Part shown: piece by piece, positions 5,396 to 7,535 of the stretch | How positions within the stretch are numbered: position 1 is the first letter of the stretch | Layout: every line of letters starts with the position of its first letter | NCBI GenBank assembly: GCA_017412025.1 | Contig: JAFQOY010000252.1 | Coordinates: 1 to 7,535, forward strand | Direction: 5' to 3' | DNA length: 7,535 bases | Source: Clostridia bacterium | GTDB lineage: Bacteria > Bacillota_A > Clostridia > Christensenellales > Aristaeellaceae | Position numbers and translations under genes: made by a program | Notes under the pieces: model-generated | What the model was told of the DNA's origin: nothing | Database searches by the model: none | The model's input: only the letters and a program-made list of their open reading frames with translations

Positions 5396-6922
5396 ATGGA
5401 AGCATACAGAAAGCTTGGCGCGCGGGAGCGCATCCTGACGACGGTGGACGGGGGCAGCTTTTCACCATGGTTTGACGAGGTGCAGGAGACAAACCCGCTC
5501 GGCCTTGCAGGATATATTGAGAAGCAGCGTGCTGCGCGTGAAAAAAGCGGCGCTACGGAGGCTGTGACGGTCGGCCGCGCACGCATCGGCGGGATTGATG
5601 TGGTCATCGGCGCATGCGATACGGGTTTTATGATGGGCAGCATGGGCTATGTGATGGGCGAGCGGATCACACGGGCGTTCGAGGAGGCGACGCGCCTTCG
5701 TCTGCCGGTGGTCATGTTCTGCTGTTCCGGCGGCGCGCGCATGCAGGAGGGCGCGGTCTCGCTGATGCAGATGGCCAAGACCTCTGCGGCGGTGAAGCGC
5801 CACAGCAATGCGGGGCTGTTTTACTGCTCTGTGCTGACGGACCCGACGCTCGGCGGGGTGACGGCGAGCTTTGCGATGATCGCGGATATCATCCTGGCGG
5901 AGCCGCGGGCGCGCGTGGGCTTTGCCGGCCCGCGCGTCATTCAGCAGACGATCGGCCAGACGCTGCCCGAGGGCTTCCAGACGTCTGAATTCATGCTCGA
6001 TCACGGCATGGTGGACAGCATTGTGGAAAGGGAAAAGCTGCCCGAAACCCTGCGTCTGCTGCTGAGCACGCATATGCCCGGCAGAAAGTGGAACGCGGCC
6101 GATGACGGCGGAGCGCAGGCGGACGCATTTGCAGCCGTGCAGAAGACGCCGTGGGAAAAGATCAAGATGTGCCGCAGCCGTGACCGCGCGACGGCGAGGG
6201 AATTCATCGACGCGCTGTTTGACGACTTCATGGAGCTGCACGGCGACCGGTATTTCAGCGACGACCGGGCGATGATCGGCGGCATCGCGCATTTTTGCGG
6301 CATGCCGCTGACGGTGGTGGGCATGATGCGCGGCAAGACGATGGAGGAGAGCTTCACCCGCAATTTCGGCATGCCCAAGCCGGAGGGCTACCGCAAGGCG
6401 CTGCGCCTGATGAAGCAGGCGGAGAAATTCGGCCGGCCGATTGTGACGCTGATCAACACCTCGGGCGCATACCCGGGCGTCGACGCGGAGGAGAGAGGGC
6501 AGGGTGAGGCGATCGCGCGCAGCGTGATGGAGATGTTTGACCTGACCGTGCCCGTGCTGGCGATCCTCATCGGCGAGGGCGGCAGCGGCGGCGCGCTGGC
6601 GGCGGCCATCGGCAACGAGGTGTGGATGCTGGAAAATGCGACCTACGCCATTCTCTCGCCGGAGGGGTATTCGTCCATCCTCTATAAGACGGAGAGCAGG
6701 GCGGAGGAGGCGGCGGGGCTGATGAAGCTGACCGCCCAGGATCTTGAAAGGATGGGCGTCATCGACAGGATTATCCCGGAGTACGGCGGGGCGACGGCAG
6801 AGACGGCAGAGCGGATCGCAGCGTATATCCGCAGGGAACTGCAGCGCTTTTTCTCCCGGTATGACGCGATGGACGGCGCGCAGATTTCCGCGCACCGGCA
6901 TGCGCGTTTCCGCGCATTCTGA
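5396..6922 (+). CDS. accDA: Fused acetyl-CoA carboxylase carboxyltransferase, beta (AccD) plus alpha (AccA), lacking the AccD zinc finger
   Basis: A 508-residue protein that would transfer the carboxyl group from carboxybiotin to acetyl-CoA, making malonyl-CoA, the first committed step of fatty-acid synthesis. Residues 1-230 are AccD-like: LGARERI at the very start, GFMMGSMG (78-85), SGGARMQEG (111-119), LTDPTLGGVTASFAM (147-161), GFAGPRVI (175-182). Residues about 250-485 are AccA-like: DRAMIGGIA (290-298), RNFGMPKPEGYRKALRLM (322-339), GAYPGVDAEERGQGEAIA (357-374), GEGGSGGALA (393-402), SPEGYSSILYK (421-431). Separate AccD proteins begin with a four-Cys zinc finger; here the chain starts directly after that point, and no CxxC pair is seen upstream in frame. 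The alpha half also lacks the usual N-terminal helix region, replaced by a linker of roughly 20-25 residues. AccA's IDTPGAYPG reads INTSGAYPG. The ATG at 5396 has only a weak GGGA upstream but fits the promoter and homology. The biotin carboxylase and biotin carrier genes are not in the window. Monocistronic. Confidence 0.94.
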   Translation: MEAYRKLGARERILTTVDGGSFSPWFDEVQETNPLGLAGYIEKQRAAREKSGATEAVTVGRARIGGIDVVIGACDTGFMMGSMGYVMGERITRAFEEATRLRLPVVMFCCSGGARMQEGAVSLMQMAKTSAAVKRHSNAGLFYCSVLTDPTLGGVTASFAMIADIILAEPRARVGFAGPRVIQQTIGQTLPEGFQTSEFMLDHGMVDSIVEREKLPETLRLLLSTHMPGRKWNAADDGGAQADAFAAVQKTPWEKIKMCRSRDRATAREFIDALFDDFMELHGDRYFSDDRAMIGGIAHFCGMPLTVVGMMRGKTMEESFTRNFGMPKPEGYRKALRLMKQAEKFGRPIVTLINTSGAYPGVDAEERGQGEAIARSVMEMFDLTVPVLAILIGEGGSGGALAAAIGNEVWMLENATYAILSPEGYSSILYKTESRAEEAAGLMKLTAQDLERMGVIDRIIPEYGGATAETAERIAAYIRRELQRFFSRYDAMDGAQISAHRHARFRAF

Positions 6923-6947
6923 TGGAATTGTATCATAATCTGAACAG

Positions 6948-6979
6948 TGCAGGCACTTGTGACGGAGTACCTGCATTTT
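6948..6979 (+). terminator. Intrinsic terminator of the carboxyltransferase gene
   Basis: TGCAGGCACT (6948-6957) pairs with AGTACCTGCA (6966-6975) with a single C-A mismatch, around an 8-nt loop, then TTTT (6976-6979). It starts 25 bp after the stop codon. Confidence 0.75.
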
Positions 6980-7023
6980 GTATGCGGAATATGGCAAATA
7001 GCACCCGGAATAAGTGAAAAATC

Positions 7024-7045
7024 AACATATCCTGAGTCATATGTT
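7024..7045. promoter_or_regulatory. Inverted repeat upstream of the TRAP gene
   Basis: AACATAT (7024-7030) and ATATGTT (7039-7045) form a perfect 7-bp inverted repeat with an 8-bp spacer, about 35 bp upstream of the -35 box. It lies in an AT-rich stretch unlike the surrounding genes. It may be a regulator-binding site; it is too AT-rich and lacks a T-tail for a terminator. Confidence 0.35.
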
Positions 7046-7068
7046 AAGGAGCTATTACGTAAAGTTTC

Positions 7069-7099
7069 CAATTTGACCATTTACAGAAATGTCAAATTG
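7069..7099. promoter_or_regulatory. Candidate operator over the -35 box of the TRAP gene
   Basis: CAATTTGAC (7069-7077) and GTCAAATTG (7091-7099) are a perfect 9-bp inverted repeat with a 13-bp spacer. The inner bases also match (ATTT and AAAT) if one extra C at 7078 is allowed, giving 13-bp arms. It is centred on the -35 hexamer and ends 3 bp before the -10 box. Being upstream of the likely transcription start, it should act as DNA, as a regulator-binding site that would block or position RNA polymerase. The regulator is unknown and not in the window. Confidence 0.55.
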
Positions 7100-7108
7100 C
7101 GATATAAT
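7080..7108 (+). promoter_or_regulatory. Sigma-A promoter of the TRAP binding-protein gene
   Basis: TTTACA (7080-7085), a 17-bp spacer and a perfect TATAAT (7103-7108). Predicted start near 7115; the leader of about 55 nt is purine-rich and contains GGAG (7158-7161) 9 nt before the ATG at 7171. This is the closest-to-consensus promoter in the window, consistent with high expression when not repressed. Confidence 0.75.
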
Positions 7109-7170
7109 CTAGATAACAAAGCTGACAGAACTAGTCAGTAAAGAACGAAAAGGAAAAGGAGACCACAAAC

Positions 7171-7535
7171 ATGAAGAAGATTCTCGCTCTGGTCCTGTCC
7201 CTGATCCTGACCCTGTCCCTGGGCGTTGCCTTTGCGGATGAGGCGGACGACTACTATCTCGAGATCACGTTCTCCAACGTGTTCCAGCCGGCCGAGTACA
7301 ACTACAAGGCTTCCGAGATGCTCGCTCAGATGATCACCGAGCGCACCGAGGGCCACATCACCGTGACCTACTACGGCCAGAATCAGCTGGACTGCTACGG
7401 CGACTCCGTCACCCAGGCGGTAAACGGCTCCCTGTGGATGGGTCTGGAAGAGCCGTCCCTGTTCGCTGACTACGTCGGCGACTGCGCGACCCTCATCGGC
7501 CCGATGCTCTACAACTCTGACGCTGAGTACAACTA
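7171..7535 (+). CDS. TRAP transporter solute-binding protein, DctP family (5' part only)
   Basis: The first 121 residues are present and the window ends mid-gene. Residues 1-22 form a signal peptide: two Lys, a Leu-rich core, and a VAFA|DE site, with cleavage probable after Ala22. There is no lipobox Cys. The mature part starts ITFSNVFQPAEYNYKASEM and continues with TEGHITVTYYGQNQL, AVNGSLWMGLEEPSLFADYV and LIGPMLY; the spacing of the T-x-G-x-I, Q-L and acidic/Gly-x-L blocks matches the first lobe of DctP-type binding proteins (PF03480), which capture carboxylates or other small acidic organics for sodium-driven TRAP uptake. Membrane subunits (DctQ/DctM), if linked, would lie beyond 7535. Codon use resembles that of the aldolase, suggesting strong expression. 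The family is fairly sure; the substrate cannot be told. Confidence 0.8.
   Translation, partial: MKKILALVLSLILTLSLGVAFADEADDYYLEITFSNVFQPAEYNYKASEMLAQMITERTEGHITVTYYGQNQLDCYGDSVTQAVNGSLWMGLEEPSLFADYVGDCATLIGPMLYNSDAEYN

Noticed and set aside
5188..5643. N-terminal extension of the ABC-F protein by 152 codons
   Set aside because: It contains the extended -10 promoter and overlaps accDA; a good AAGGAG precedes the ATG at 5187, where the ABC domain begins.
2624..6922. A lipid-metabolism operon of DegV/FakB with AccDA
   Set aside because: They are separated by an opposite-strand ABC-F gene and terminators, so they cannot be co-transcribed; proximity alone does not show a system.
5462..6997. 511-codon open frame on the minus strand opposite accDA
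   Set aside because: It runs antisense to the intact AccDA motifs, the product is His/Arg-rich low-quality sequence, and no promoter or ribosome binding site was seen.
7073..7078. TTGACC as the -35 box of the TRAP promoter
   Set aside because: It is 24 bp from TATAAT, too far; TTTACA at 7080-7085 gives the correct 17-bp spacing. TTGACC is instead part of the inverted-repeat arm.
6947..7141. Possible 64-residue small protein upstream of the TRAP gene
   Set aside because: It starts inside the accDA terminator hairpin, has no ribosome binding site, and spans the TRAP promoter and operator.

Overview
The window looks like a chromosomal housekeeping segment from a GC-rich, Clostridia-like member of the Firmicutes (Bacillota). 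This is inferred from strong AAGGAG/GGAGG ribosome binding sites, near-consensus sigma-A promoters with 17-bp spacers, short intergenic gaps, and the gene families present (DegV/FakB, ABC-F, class II aldolase, fused AccD-AccA). I cannot name a genus. No tRNA, rRNA, CRISPR array, transposase, integrase or phage gene is visible.

Layout. Positions 1-148 are non-coding: two GC-rich palindromes, then a terminator hairpin for the first gene. A THUMP-domain RNA methyltransferase (149-1285, minus) diverges from a class II fructose-bisphosphate aldolase (1492-2430, plus), each with its own promoter in the gap. A DegV/FakB-type fatty-acid-binding protein follows (2624-3493, plus). It converges on an ABC-F ATPase (3631-5187, minus), with one hairpin between them able to terminate both. 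The ABC-F gene diverges from a fused acetyl-CoA carboxyltransferase, AccD-AccA in one chain (5396-6922, plus). After its terminator lies a 190-bp control region with two inverted repeats, then the start of a TRAP-type (DctP-family) solute-binding protein (7171 to the window end, cut off).

Almost every gene appears to be its own transcription unit. A promoter can be proposed for each of the six genes and a hairpin at the 3' end of each complete one. Functions cover rRNA modification, ribosome-associated ATPase activity, glycolysis/gluconeogenesis, malonyl-CoA synthesis, exogenous fatty-acid handling and carboxylate-type solute uptake. DegV/FakB and AccDA both touch fatty-acid metabolism but are not co-transcribed here.

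I found no convincing new multi-gene system. The points most worth a second look are the zinc-finger-less AccDA fusion, the His-to-Asn change in the FakB-like protein, the long inverted repeat over the -35 box of the TRAP gene, and the missing lipobox in the TRAP binding protein.
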